Shown: positions 1-8,711, numbered from the stretch's first letter. The stretch is 29,744 bases of DNA from JBEKJU01 sp050011095 (GCA_050011095.1 JBEKJU010000010.1:1-29744); one strand, 5' to 3'. Program-made: numbers and translations. The notes: a model not told the origin generated them from the sequence alone.

Positions 1-104
1 ATGATGACCGACCATGAAAAGGCAACGGGCCAGGTCCTTGCGCCCCCGGAGATCGCGTCGTTGGCAGAGGCGGGCGACGGGCCGTGCCGGGAAACCATTG
101 CGCG

Positions 105-312
105 CTATACGGGGCGTCTTGCCCTAGCCGTAATGTCGGCATTGAACAGATCGAGAACCTCCCGGTCACTCATCATCTTTAAGCCGAGGCCCGATTTTGA
201 AATGGCTCCCAGCCGCCGATCCGTCAACATATTCGATGACAACCGTATCACCTTCCCGGGAGATGCGGACCTGATCCAATCGGGCCACATAGGGTTTCCT
301 GTGAAGCGTCAT
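105..312 (-). pseudogene. Frameshifted small conserved-type protein remnant
   Basis: Reading the minus strand, an ATG at 312 preceded by a GAGGA Shine-Dalgarno opens a 48-residue frame that stops at 166. Its sequence alternates charged and beta-forming residues (for example RLDQVRISREGDTVVIEY). An overlapping ATG at 173, in another frame, continues for 22 residues with MSDREVLDLFNADITARA and stops at 105. From memory, small deltaproteobacterial and cyanobacterial hypothetical proteins join these two segments in one frame and continue another 50 or so residues. I therefore read this as one gene broken by a frameshift near 166-173 and truncated at its 3' end. It could instead be two translationally coupled tiny genes. 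No function is known to me. Confidence 0.4.
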
Positions 313-348
313 ACCGTCTTCTTCCTCGTAAAACTGGCAACGAAATGA

Positions 349-1085
349 TTCCGGAATTGTACACGTTTTTTCGCATTAGATCAAAGACACCCATGGCGGC
401 CCGATGGGCCCGAAGAAGTCATTCTATTTCTCCCAGGGGGGACCCTATCGGATAGAAACCGACAGGGTTGCAAACATAAATTTCCTTGCCTGCCATGCGC
501 ATTGCGCACCCCGGTCCCTCGATCGGGCAAATGAGATAATTATTCCCTATTTTTAGGGGCATCAGAAACAGTTTGAAAAAGAACTTCTTCGTCGTGATCT
601 GATAGAACGGCTGCGATAATGGCGGATATGTATGTCAATAGCCCGTCCCATACGACATAAAGAGCCGCCTGGACAGCATACACCACGCCCGAGATTAGCC
701 GACGCAAAAGAGAAGACCGCGCTCCAGGTAGGTCAAAAACCGTGATTATCTTGTCTGTAGGTCAACCTTTATGAACAGGGGTGGGTCACTTCAAATGAGC
801 GGCAAAGGGAAAAAACAGCTCGGTTTGTCGAAGATCATGATGCACCTCCGAGGTTTTAGTTCACGACAGGTTCCTCCGCACCGTGGGATTGCACTACATT
901 GGCATTCTGAGGCTGTCCGCCCTGATTTGAGCGTCTTTGTGAACTTTTGGCCTGTATGTTTGTATAGGTCATTCCTGCCAAGGGTAAATTCAACAGCATG
1001 TGCCACGATAAGCGGTATCTGAGGAGCACGTGTTCCGTTAACGGGACGCCGGGGTGGCCCCGTCTACCGAGCCCGGCCCGAGCCG
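349..1085. other. Intergenic stretch without a supported gene
   Basis: About 740 bases in which I find no convincing coding frame, RNA gene or promoter. Short open frames exist on both strands around 771-1022, but they lack a good ribosome binding site and a recognisable protein. Visible structure is limited to an imperfect hairpin at 442-468 (ACCCTATCGG with CCGACAGGGT), the short direct repeats at 728-789 listed separately, and a 10-bp palindrome CCGTTAACGG near 1035. Base composition is more AT-rich and irregular than in the downstream genes, which suits an eroded region. Confidence 0.5.
728..789 (+). repeat. Three GTRGGTCAM direct repeats, possible IS21-family end remnant
   Basis: GTAGGTCAA at 728-736, GTAGGTCAA at 757-765 and GTGGGTCAC at 781-789 recur at 29 and 24 base intervals. 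The last is followed by TTCAAATGAGCGGC. From general knowledge, IS21-family elements carry several spaced GTGGGTCA-type transposase-binding repeats at their ends, which this resembles. No istA or istB reading frame can be supported next to it, so at most it is a leftover terminus. The call rests on pattern memory only. Confidence 0.3.
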
Positions 1086-1334
1086 TTAATCACGGAGATC
1101 CTCGTCGACTGGAACCCCGTGTATTTCTACCATGACCCTGACCTTATTCCACCACTCCTTTCGCAGGCCCTCCTGAATATAATCTGCCGACCACTTAAGG
1201 GGGAGGGCATTCGAGCAAAACCACTGCAACATCCCCCTGTCCGTCGCAAAGGCGCTACGTAGATCGATGCCAGTAGAAAAAACCAGCCTTCTATCTGTCG
1301 CATCGATGGACCTTCGTCTCTCCCTTTCCCCCAC
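1086..1334 (-). CDS. Small hypothetical protein (82 aa)
   Basis: This frame starts at a GTG (1334) preceded by a strong purine-rich GGGAGGGGAG ribosome binding site and ends at a TAA. The central part (about residues 34-66) contains WFCSNALPLKWSADYIQEGL, an aromatic-rich segment followed by a basic helix. The gene lies 32 bases after the stop of the gene at 1367-1618, so the two are probably co-transcribed. I do not recognise the family with confidence. The tryptophan-rich 'WF...DYI..GL' pattern loosely recalls small hypothetical proteins common in Syntrophobacterales. No catalytic motif or membrane segment is seen. Confidence 0.45.
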   Translation of the reverse strand: MGERERRRSIDATDRRLVFSTGIDLRSAFATDRGMLQWFCSNALPLKWSADYIQEGLRKEWWNKVRVMVEIHGVPVDEDLRD

Positions 1335-1366
1335 TGCTCCCCTCCCTGCGTAAGCTTCCGCCTCCG

Positions 1367-1618
1367 TTATTCCTCCGGGAAAAACGACGATAATTCTGCC
1401 GGTTTCCCCTTCACCTTCCTCTGCGGCTCCTCCTCTCCATGAGTCCGCCTGAATTGTTCAATCGCCGCCCTGACTTCTCTCCTGAGGTCCCGCGGTATTC
1501 GAATATCCCCCCTTTCCAGGGCCACCTCAAGTACCCCCGCAAGGTCTATAGCCATAAGCAGCGCAAGCCCGCCAGATACCTCGTCGTTATTGCAGAACTC
1601 GCGAGCTTCCCTCGTCAT
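1367..1618 (-). CDS. Small hypothetical protein, GDIRIP paralogue A (83 aa)
   Basis: This is a paralogue of the gene at 1746-2027. Both carry an Ala/Leu-rich helix followed by GDIRIPxDLRxEV (residues 37-49 here) and then a second helix, with a charged tail rich in Glu and Lys in this copy. The frame stays open upstream of the ATG and encodes IRFLKKPKM, matching KFLRKPRM in the paralogue. No start codon exists in that extension before a TGA near 1705, so the 5' end may have decayed or a frameshift may lie there. The function is unknown. Size and helical make-up would suit a small binding protein, but nothing in the sequence proves it. Confidence 0.5.
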   Translation of the reverse strand: MTREAREFCNNDEVSGGLALLMAIDLAGVLEVALERGDIRIPRDLRREVRAAIEQFRRTHGEEEPQRKVKGKPAELSSFFPEE

Positions 1619-1745
1619 CTTCGGTTTTTTCAGAAACCTTATACTCCGGATAATAGCGTGACGCCAGTTTGAAGCCAGCTGGAAATCGTAGAACCGGATA
1701 ACTCAGGCTTCGCCTTTGCATTCGCGTTCACAGTCACGCATATCA

Positions 1746-2027
1746 TCACCTACATGACAATTTGAACTCAAGAAGCACCTTCGACACCTCTTTCCGAAGA
1801 TCCTCAGGGATGCGGATATCTCCGCTTTCCAAATCCGCCGCCAGTGCCGCAGCGGTACTCAAAACATGCAGGCGCGCTTCCTGCCCCCCGAAAAACCTGA
1901 CTCCCACGTCGTTCATCCGAGGTTTTCTCAAGAACTTGCAGGCCCCGATAACGTAATCCCTTCCCCGGTCGCTGGTATTGCTATCGAAAGGTTCCAAAAA
2001 GATCATCGGTTCCCTTTCCTCCTCCAT
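1746..2027 (-). CDS. Small hypothetical protein, GDIRIP paralogue B (93 aa)
   Basis: This is the intact-looking member of the paralogous pair. It starts at an ATG (2027) preceded by GGAAGGA and runs 93 codons. Residues 25-40 (YVIGACKFLRKPRM) and 56-81 (an alanine-rich helix, then SGDIRIPEDLRKEV) align with the gene at 1367-1618. The N-terminal 20 residues are acidic with a hydrophobic MIFLEPF patch. There is no signal peptide or recognised domain. It is probably the first gene of a minus-strand group running 2027 to 1086. Function unknown. Confidence 0.5.
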   Translation of the reverse strand: MEEEREPMIFLEPFDSNTSDRGRDYVIGACKFLRKPRMNDVGVRFFGGQEARLHVLSTAAALAADLESGDIRIPEDLRKEVSKVLLEFKLSCR

Positions 2028-2577
2028 TTCATCCTTCCCCCATGGTCGAGCTTGAACGCCAAAATCACTTTCTTCGTCTGTGCCCGAAACCTCCGCGGGA
2101 CCATATGAACCCCGTCTCGAGATATACTACGAGATTACCAGCGACCCATATCTCCTTTTCCGTTTTCGCGCGCGAAGGCGAGCGACAAGGACAGGGAACT
2201 CATGCGCCTCATCGACGAGATCCCTTCCCTACTAACATAGCAGGCGTGCCATACTCTACCTTCCGTCCATCCGCCGTGTTAGCACCATTATGCGCGGTAA
2301 TCTGAAACAAACGGAATCCGGCGCAGTCGAGGTTTTGCAGAAGCAGCAAGGTGGGTGGTCCTTCCTGCACGCATGAATCGGCCTCTCACAAAGCGGCCTA
2401 CACTACGGTCGGCATCTGTGATGCTACGTAGCGGCTGGCGTAATACGCTCTGTCTCAGCAGGCACCAGGGGCCTTGGGATAGTTCGGTCCCTCCCTGAAT
2501 CCGTGACCCTACCTGCCTTTCTACCGGTGATCTCCATGCAGGCCCCGGCAGCGTCGAGGATGTCGCCCCTTCCCAGG
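2028..2577. other. Intergenic stretch without a supported gene
   Basis: About 550 bases between the divergent small-gene group and the corrinoid operon. I looked for a cobalamin riboswitch, which would suit the downstream operon, and saw no convincing B12-box pattern. A 57-codon minus-strand frame around 2405-2590 (including GRGDILDAAGACMEITGRKA) looks somewhat protein-like, but it has no start site and ends abruptly. It may be a gene fragment. No RNA gene is seen. Confidence 0.45.
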
Positions 2578-2607
2578 TTGATTCCCCCGGATAATCTAGC
2601 TTATAAT
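2578..2607 (+). promoter_or_regulatory. Sigma-70-type promoter for the corrinoid operon
   Basis: TTGATT at 2578-2583 is separated by 18 bases from a perfect TATAAT at 2602-2607. The -35 matches four of six consensus positions. Transcription would start near 2614, leaving a leader of about 65 bases before the ATG at 2680. Position and orientation fit the four-gene operon. Not experimentally supported. Confidence 0.55.
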
Positions 2608-2679
2608 AACTATCCTATTCGACTGAATAAACCGCTATACCGAACAACTCTGATGCCGACAGCCTAAGGAGGCTCGATC

Positions 2680-3327
2680 ATGAGCGATTCGAATATGGAT
2701 TCCCTGATAAAGGCATTGGTTGAGGGCGACGCAACTGGAGCCGCATCTATGGCCAAGGCCCTTCGTGGCTCAGGGGTCAGTGTCGAGCAGATCGTTACGG
2801 ACGGTGTAGAATCCGCCATGTCGACTCTGGACGCGAAGTGCACATTGGAACAATTCAATCTACTGGAGATCATGCTCGTCGGGAGGGCGGTAACGGAAGT
2901 AATGAAACACCTGTTTCCAGCGGGCGTCCCCGTACCTGAAAGAAGAGGCACGGTTGTCATTGCCACGCTGGAAGGGGATGTCCACGATCTGGGGAAGAAC
3001 ATTGTGAAAATGGTTCTTACCGGCAGCGGATACCGGGTAGTCGATTGCGGCAAGGACTGCCCCCTCGAGAGGTTGTTGGCTACGGTAGAACGGGAAAAGC
3101 CAGTTGCCGTCGGAATCAGTGGTCTGATTACCACGATAATAACAGAGGTGAAGCAGGTGAAACCGCAGTTGGTTGGCAGGGGGCTTGGGGACGTGTTGGT
3201 TATTGCCGGCGGGGCAGCCTTGAAGCAGTCAACACCTGAAAAGTTGAACGTTGACCACGTGGCGGAATCGGCCTTTGATGGCGCCCGTTACATTGCGCGT
3301 ATCCTGAAGGAGGCGGACGATGAATAG
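2680..3327 (+). CDS. Corrinoid (B12-binding) methyltransferase shuttle protein
   Basis: A 215-residue protein of the MtaC/MtbC/MttC-like family. It carries a cobalamin-bound methyl group between two methyltransferases in the cytoplasm. Residues 1-88 form the helical cap domain. Residues 90-215 form the B12-binding Rossmann fold with the lower-ligand signature D100-x-H102-x2-G105 (GDVHDLGKNIV), followed by GISGLITT and VIAGGAAL, which match the second and third parts of the DxHxxG-SxL-GG motif. AAGGAGG at 2666-2672 fixes the start. The stop overlaps the start of the UroD-fold gene by 8 bases, so translation is probably coupled. The substrate cannot be read from this gene. Confidence 0.93.
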   Translation: MSDSNMDSLIKALVEGDATGAASMAKALRGSGVSVEQIVTDGVESAMSTLDAKCTLEQFNLLEIMLVGRAVTEVMKHLFPAGVPVPERRGTVVIATLEGDVHDLGKNIVKMVLTGSGYRVVDCGKDCPLERLLATVEREKPVAVGISGLITTIITEVKQVKPQLVGRGLGDVLVIAGGAALKQSTPEKLNVDHVAESAFDGARYIARILKEADDE

Positions 3328-4333
3328 CCTTGAGCGCGTCGTCTCCGCCATCCGCTTTGAGGAACCCGATCAATTGCCCGTTATTCCGCAGGTTTTCGGC
3401 CATGCGGCAGCTATTTCGGGCGTTGCCCTGGATGCGTACGTGCAGGACGGAGAACTGATCGCTCTATGTCAAATGAAGGCCCTCGAAAAGTACCGCTACG
3501 ATGCGGTCTTTACGGTGATGGACGTTAATGTGGAGACCGAGGCGCTTGGGTCGGTGCTGCGATACAGGAAGGGTCAATATCCTGTGATAGAACAGTATGC
3601 TTTCACAAGGGAGGGCGATTGGAGCGTCTCCTCCGCGCCCGACCCTCTTAGGGCCGGCCGCATGCCGGAAATGCTGAAGGCATTAAGGATACTGCGGCGG
3701 GATCTTGGTGATGAATACCTGATCGTAGGCTGCGTTTTAGGCCCCCTCACGCTTGCTTCTCAATTGCTTGGTGCTGAAGCAACCCTTTATATGGCGATCG
3801 ATGAGCCTGAACGTCTGGGAAGCCTGATCGATTTTTCAGCCGAGGTAATCACGAGGTTCGGCCTGGCCCAGATCCAGGCTGGAGCGCATCTTCCCATCGT
3901 CTTTGACCCCTTCGCCTCCCCTGCCGTAGTGCCCTACCAGTTTTTTCGCGAATTCGAGCTTCCCCGTCTGAAGACGGTCTGTGAGACGTTCCGCAGGGCG
4001 GGCGCTGTGGCGAATTGGCTTCATATTGCCGGTCCGACACAAACCATCCTACCATTCTACCCGCAGGCTGGAGTCGATATAGCCAATTTCGACTACTGTG
4101 TCGCGCCCCGGGAGGCGGAGCGTTGCCTTCCCCGCGCATGCCTCGATGGTAACATAAAAAGCCTCTCTTTTGTGGAGGGCAGTCCCGAGGAGATCGGGGC
4201 TCAGGCTTCAATGCTCACGAAATCGTTTGCCCGGCGGGGAGGCTTTATCCTGTCATCGGGCTGTGAGATTCCACCCGAGTCGAGAGGGGAGAATGTAGCC
4301 GCCATGGTCGAGGCATTACGGCATGAGCGCTGA
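3320..4333 (+). CDS. Uroporphyrinogen decarboxylase-fold (MtaA/CmuA-like) methyltransferase
   Basis: A 337-residue UroD-superfamily protein whose placement beside a corrinoid protein and its activator argues for methyl transfer rather than heme synthesis. The N-terminal 'ERVVSAIRFEEPDQLPVIPQVFG' opening is typical of this family. In MtaA/MtbA/CmuA enzymes zinc is held by a His-x-Cys pair and a distal Cys. Here the first site reads HIAG, with Ala in place of Cys, while the distal SSGCEIPP cysteine near the C-terminus is kept. Zinc binding may therefore differ, as in the donor-side enzymes of O-demethylases. It could act on the methyl donor (for example a methoxylated aromatic) or on the acceptor. 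The gene overlaps both neighbours, by 8 and 11 bases. Confidence 0.85.
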   Translation: MNSLERVVSAIRFEEPDQLPVIPQVFGHAAAISGVALDAYVQDGELIALCQMKALEKYRYDAVFTVMDVNVETEALGSVLRYRKGQYPVIEQYAFTREGDWSVSSAPDPLRAGRMPEMLKALRILRRDLGDEYLIVGCVLGPLTLASQLLGAEATLYMAIDEPERLGSLIDFSAEVITRFGLAQIQAGAHLPIVFDPFASPAVVPYQFFREFELPRLKTVCETFRRAGAVANWLHIAGPTQTILPFYPQAGVDIANFDYCVAPREAERCLPRACLDGNIKSLSFVEGSPEEIGAQASMLTKSFARRGGFILSSGCEIPPESRGENVAAMVEALRHER

Positions 4334-5954
4334 TCGCCTGCCCCGTCTAACTATTATAGGCCAGGGAGAGAGGCGGGTCATCACTGTTGAGCCGGGGCTT
4401 TCTCTTCGCGATGCCCTTGACACTACGGATCTCAAGGTTCGTTCAGGCTGCAACGGGTCAGGTGCGTGTGGCCTCTGCCGTGTCCGGATCGAGGAGGGAA
4501 ACGCCAACGGGCCGGGAGAGAATGAACTAATCATGCTTACCGAGGAGGAGCTTCGCGACGGGATACGCCTCGCCTGCCGGGTAATGCCTGTAGAGGACCT
4601 CCGTATCAGGATCGTCAATCCTGCCCCCAAATCCAATTGGAGGAGGTTGATTGTCGAAGATCCTCCTGAGCGCCGATTAATCACCCGCCCGCTTAAAGGG
4701 AGAGCGCCCGGCAACGGTCGGGAATCCTACGGTGTTGCGCTCGACCTGGGAACTACGAACATAAGCATGTCTCTGTGGGACATGAAGAGAGCGCGCCGTC
4801 TTTCCTCCGTTCTCGGGCCTAATCGGCAATCCTGCCGCGGCTCTGATGTAATGACAAGACTGATTTCGGCATGCGGGTCTTCGACGCAGGCGTTAGAAAT
4901 GAGCCGGATGGTGAGGGACTCCATAGAAGATGGCATCTTCTCCATGTGCTCGGGAGAAGGGTATGATTTCCGGAAAATACACCATATCTCGGTCGTGGGC
5001 AACACGGCGATGCTCACGCTTCTGGTAGAGAAGAATGCCGACCTTCTGCTCCGCCCGGAGTACTGGACAGCCGCTGTCGATTGCCGCCCCGAGGAGGGAC
5101 AAGAGTGGTTCAAAAGCGGTCGCCTGAATGCTGATGTCTCTTTGGAGATCGTTCAGCCTATCGGCGGCTTTGTCGGATCCGATCTTTTGGCCGACATCGT
5201 GGCCACAGGGCTTACCGAAGGCGAGGGAACGGGCCTGCTCATCGATTACGGCACAAACTCGGAAATAGCGCTGTGGGATGGCACGAGACTATGGGTGACA
5301 TCCGCGCCCGGGGGGCCTGCCTTTGAGGGCTGGGGGATCAGATACGGAATGCCGGCGGAACCCGGCGCCATCTATAGGGTCGACGAGCTGAACGGCGATT
5401 CCACACCGATGGTCCACGTTGTGGGAGGCGGCGCGGCCCGCGGGATTTGCGGCTCGGGCATAGTGGATATTGTTGCCAATCTGGTACGGGCGGGACACTT
5501 AAGCAACAAGGGGAAACTGGCAGAGGGCATGCAGGATTTGGGATTCGTCGTTGCTCAGGGTCTCCCTGACATTGTTCTTAATAACCGGGATGTTGATGTA
5601 TTTCAGCGGGCAAAGGCTGCCATAGGCGCCGGGGTAAGGGTGCTGTTGAAATTAGCCGGCATGGATGCCGACGGGTTGCAGCGCACTTGTGTGTGCGGAA
5701 GTTTTGGACGGTTCCTGGACATACGCAATGCCCAGGCTATAGGCCTCTTGCCTGGAGTATCGTCCGAACGAGTGGAGCTGTGGGGCAGTGCCGCGCTGAT
5801 GGGATGTGAGTCCCTTCTTCTGTCGGCTGATGGAAGCGATTACCTGGAATCCCTAAAGCACGATAAGACCACCCTCGTCAATCTTTCGCAGGTGCCCGAG
5901 TTTGAGGAGCATTTCCTGGAGAGCCTTTATCTTCAGCCGTTACGGCAGGATTGA
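4323..5954 (+). CDS. Reductive activator of corrinoid enzymes (2Fe-2S/ASKHA, DUF4445)
   Basis: A 543-residue RACE-type protein that would reduce inactive cob(II)alamin back to cob(I)alamin at the expense of ATP. The N-terminal plant-type [2Fe-2S] domain shows Cys43-x5-Cys49-x2-Cys52-x32-Cys85. The C-terminal two thirds is an ASKHA ATPase fold starting with VALDLGTTN (D141-LGTT), with further glycine-rich phosphate and adenosine loops (LIDYGTNSE, GGGAARGICGSG, CVCGSFG). At 543 residues it is shorter than typical RACE proteins of about 600 or more, mainly because the linker between ferredoxin and ATPase domains is brief. It overlaps the methyltransferase gene by 11 bases and is followed after 3 bases by the kinase gene. 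Confidence 0.92.
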   Translation: MSADRLPRLTIIGQGERRVITVEPGLSLRDALDTTDLKVRSGCNGSGACGLCRVRIEEGNANGPGENELIMLTEEELRDGIRLACRVMPVEDLRIRIVNPAPKSNWRRLIVEDPPERRLITRPLKGRAPGNGRESYGVALDLGTTNISMSLWDMKRARRLSSVLGPNRQSCRGSDVMTRLISACGSSTQALEMSRMVRDSIEDGIFSMCSGEGYDFRKIHHISVVGNTAMLTLLVEKNADLLLRPEYWTAAVDCRPEEGQEWFKSGRLNADVSLEIVQPIGGFVGSDLLADIVATGLTEGEGTGLLIDYGTNSEIALWDGTRLWVTSAPGGPAFEGWGIRYGMPAEPGAIYRVDELNGDSTPMVHVVGGGAARGICGSGIVDIVANLVRAGHLSNKGKLAEGMQDLGFVVAQGLPDIVLNNRDVDVFQRAKAAIGAGVRVLLKLAGMDADGLQRTCVCGSFGRFLDIRNAQAIGLLPGVSSERVELWGSAALMGCESLLLSADGSDYLESLKHDKTTLVNLSQVPEFEEHFLESLYLQPLRQD

Positions 5955-5957
5955 GCC

Positions 5958-8711
5958 ATGGAAAAAGACGATTCATACGGAGCGCATTATACTGAGAGTT
6001 TCATAAGGGCAGCCCAGTATATTGTCCGGTTGACTACCAGCCAGAACGTCCTGGAAGAGCTGGGTAAGATCATCGTTAACTATTTTCGCGCGGAATGGGT
6101 CGCCTTTGCCGGAATAGGGACGGACAAGGAGATTTTCCTTCAGAACTGTACCAGGCTCGACAAGGACCTCCATGGAATGGTCCTTATGGAAAAGACGGCA
6201 GAGAATATCCATGACGTGTTCAGCAGCGGATTTCTGGCCTCCGACACTGTCGTGCTTTCCGAGCCCTATGCGGCCACCTTCCTGCCCTTGACAGAGCTGA
6301 ATCAGACCAGGGCGGTGATGATCGTCGCCCACAAGCAAGGAGAACCCGTTTCTGCGGAAATCCTCAACCTCTACCTCGCCCTCGCCGGGATAGCGGGATC
6401 AACCATGGGCAGAATATCCACAGAACAGGAGCTAAGGCGCCACCAGGGTCATCTGGAGGACCTGGTAGAGGAACGAACCCATTCGCTGAGGGCATCCAAT
6501 GAGAAGCTTGAGCAGGAAATCGTGGTGCGCAGGCGCGCGGAGATTGCCCTCCGGGATAGCGAACAACGCTGGGCGGCCACTCTTTCGAGCATCGGTGACG
6601 CGGTTATCGCAACGGATGATGCAGGCAGAATTACATTTATGAACGCCGTGGCGGAAAAGTTGACCGGTTGGACCCTTGATGTGGCGACGGGAGAACGGGT
6701 GGCGAAGGTCTTCAATATCATCAATGAGCAGACCCGCAGGGAGGTAGAAAGCCCTGTTGTTAGGGTGCTCCGGGAAGGAATGATTGTCGGCCTCGCCAAT
6801 CACACGCTCCTTGTAAGGAAGGATGGGAGGGAAGTCCCTATCGACGACAGCGGTGCCCCCATTGCGGATGCGGGCGGCAGGACTACCGGCGTCGTGCTCG
6901 TCTTCCGGGACATTATAGAACGCAAACGAGCGGAAGCCGAAATAGCACTGCACACTGCGATTGTAAGGGGAACCAACAGGGTCTTTCAGGAAGCCCTGAG
7001 CGCCAGGACGGAAGAGGACCTGGGACGGACCTGCCTCGCCGTGGCCGAAGAGCTTACCAAAAGCGCGTTCGGCTTTATCGGAGAAATAGGACCCGATGGT
7101 CTTCTTCACTACATCGCCATAAGCGATCCGGGCTGGGAGCAGTGCGCCATGTACGGTAAGACCGGGCATCGGCGATCACCCGGCGATTTCAAGATAGAAG
7201 GGCTCTGCGGCCGGGTACTTCAGGACGGCAGGAGCCTTTGCACCAATGCCCCCGCGGAACACCCCGATAGCATCGGCACCCCGGAAGGCCACCCGCCGCT
7301 CACGGCGTTTCTCGGCGTCCCATTGATGAACGAAGGGCGGGTCATGGGAATAATCGCCCTGGGCAACGGTGACGGCGGATATAGTCACGATCACGTCGAT
7401 GCCGTCGAGGCACTTGCCCCGGCTCTTGTGGAGGCGTTCCAGCGCAAACGGGCAGAAGAGGAGCTCCGGAGAGCACGCGACGAACTTGAACAACGAGTCC
7501 AGGAGAGGACAGAAGAGCTTCAACAGGCGTTTGACAGGCTGAAGCAGGAGACCATGGAGCGGGAGCAGGCAGAAGCCCAGCTTCGGCAAGCCCAGAAGAT
7601 GGAGGCCCTGGGCACCCTTGCAGGAGGCATCGCGCACGATTTCAATAATATGCTGGCGGCTATAATAGGTTTTACAGAAATAGCCAAAGACAGGATTCCC
7701 CGAGATTCCGGGGTGCAGCGCCAGCTTGCGAGGGTCCTCGACGCGGGAATAAGAGGCAGGGAACTGGTGAAACGCATGCTCACCTTCTCCCGTCAAACAA
7801 AGCAGGAGAAGAAGCCTTTGCCCCTGAGCAGCATTGTGAAGGAGACTGCCAAGCTGCTCCGGGCTTCCATACCGACGACTATCAGCATCAGGGTCAATGT
7901 CACAAGTGAGTCCGGCTTTATTTTCGCCGATCCCATTCAGATCCAACAAGTGGTCATGAATCTTTGTGCCAACAGCGCTCATGCCATGCGGGAGAGGGGA
8001 GGTATCCTCGATGTGGAGTTGTCCGACTTCAGTGTCTCGCCCTCAAAAGGGAACTCTCAGGGTATAAAATGCGGGCTTTATATGAAACTGGCCGTGCGGG
8101 ATACGGGCACGGGGATGCCGCGGGATATTATCGATAGAATATTCGATCCCTTTTTTACGACGAAAAAACCGGGAGAGGGCACCGGGCTCGGTCTCTCTGT
8201 CGTCGATGGTATTGTGAAGCAGCACGAGGGGTATATCACAGTGGAAAGCGAGCCGGGCAAAGGCTCGGCCTTTACTGTCTATCTCCCTAAAGTGGCTGAA
8301 GTTGCGCCAACTGAGACAGGGAGAGAGGATGCCATTCCCACTGGACACGAAAGGGTCCTCTTCGTAGACGACGAAGAAGCCATCGTTGAGATGGGGCGGG
8401 AACTTCTTGAAGAGTTGGGTTACAGGGTAACCACCAGAACCAGTAGCGTCGATGCGCTCGCCGCACTCAAAACAGATCCTACTGCTTATGACCTGATCAT
8501 GACGGACCAGACCATGCCGGAAATGACAGGCTTGGAGCTTGTCAGAAAGGTCCTTGCCTTGCGACCGGATATGCCTGTCATCCTCTGCACCGGGTTCAGT
8601 CACCTGGTCAACGCGGATCAGGCAAAGGCCGCGGGCATCAGCGCGTTCGTGATGAAGCCGCTCACAAAGAGAGAAATCGCAAGAACCATCAGGGAAGTAT
8701 TGGGTGAGTAG
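5958..8711 (+). CDS. Hybrid histidine kinase with GAF, PAS, GAF and receiver domains
   Basis: A 917-residue cytoplasmic-looking sensor kinase with no clear membrane segment. In order it shows a GAF-like N-terminus (about 15-150), a coiled coil, a PAS domain (about 203-320, RWAATLSSIGDAVIATDD), a GAF-2-type domain (about 335-495), a second coiled coil, and a HisKA domain with phospho-acceptor His560 in GGIAHDFNN. A HATPase domain (to about 777; DPFFTTKKPGEGTGLGLS) and a C-terminal receiver (about 798-915) with phospho-acceptor Asp850 in MTDQTMPEMTG complete it. The gene follows the activator gene by 3 bases, which suggests it senses the methyl donor or redox state for this operon. No DNA-binding response regulator lies next to it. 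Confidence 0.92.
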   Translation: MEKDDSYGAHYTESFIRAAQYIVRLTTSQNVLEELGKIIVNYFRAEWVAFAGIGTDKEIFLQNCTRLDKDLHGMVLMEKTAENIHDVFSSGFLASDTVVLSEPYAATFLPLTELNQTRAVMIVAHKQGEPVSAEILNLYLALAGIAGSTMGRISTEQELRRHQGHLEDLVEERTHSLRASNEKLEQEIVVRRRAEIALRDSEQRWAATLSSIGDAVIATDDAGRITFMNAVAEKLTGWTLDVATGERVAKVFNIINEQTRREVESPVVRVLREGMIVGLANHTLLVRKDGREVPIDDSGAPIADAGGRTTGVVLVFRDIIERKRAEAEIALHTAIVRGTNRVFQEALSARTEEDLGRTCLAVAEELTKSAFGFIGEIGPDGLLHYIAISDPGWEQCAMYGKTGHRRSPGDFKIEGLCGRVLQDGRSLCTNAPAEHPDSIGTPEGHPPLTAFLGVPLMNEGRVMGIIALGNGDGGYSHDHVDAVEALAPALVEAFQRKRAEEELRRARDELEQRVQERTEELQQAFDRLKQETMEREQAEAQLRQAQKMEALGTLAGGIAHDFNNMLAAIIGFTEIAKDRIPRDSGVQRQLARVLDAGIRGRELVKRMLTFSRQTKQEKKPLPLSSIVKETAKLLRASIPTTISIRVNVTSESGFIFADPIQIQQVVMNLCANSAHAMRERGGILDVELSDFSVSPSKGNSQGIKCGLYMKLAVRDTGTGMPRDIIDRIFDPFFTTKKPGEGTGLGLSVVDGIVKQHEGYITVESEPGKGSAFTVYLPKVAEVAPTETGREDAIPTGHERVLFVDDEEAIVEMGRELLEELGYRVTTRTSSVDALAALKTDPTAYDLIMTDQTMPEMTGLELVRKVLALRPDMPVILCTGFSHLVNADQAKAAGISAFVMKPLTKREIARTIREVLGE

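Noticed and set aside
771..1022. Short overlapping open frames on both strands considered as transposase remnants
   Set aside because: Neither translation matches an IstA, IstB or other transposase well enough, and there is no supporting start site.
2405..2590. Protein-like minus-strand frame containing GRGDILDAAGACMEITGRKA
   Set aside because: No start codon with a ribosome binding site, no recognisable family and an abrupt end. At best a gene fragment, not enough to annotate as a gene.
2310..2600. Possible cobalamin riboswitch upstream of the corrinoid operon
   Set aside because: The location would suit it, but I could not find the conserved B12-box or the expected stem order.
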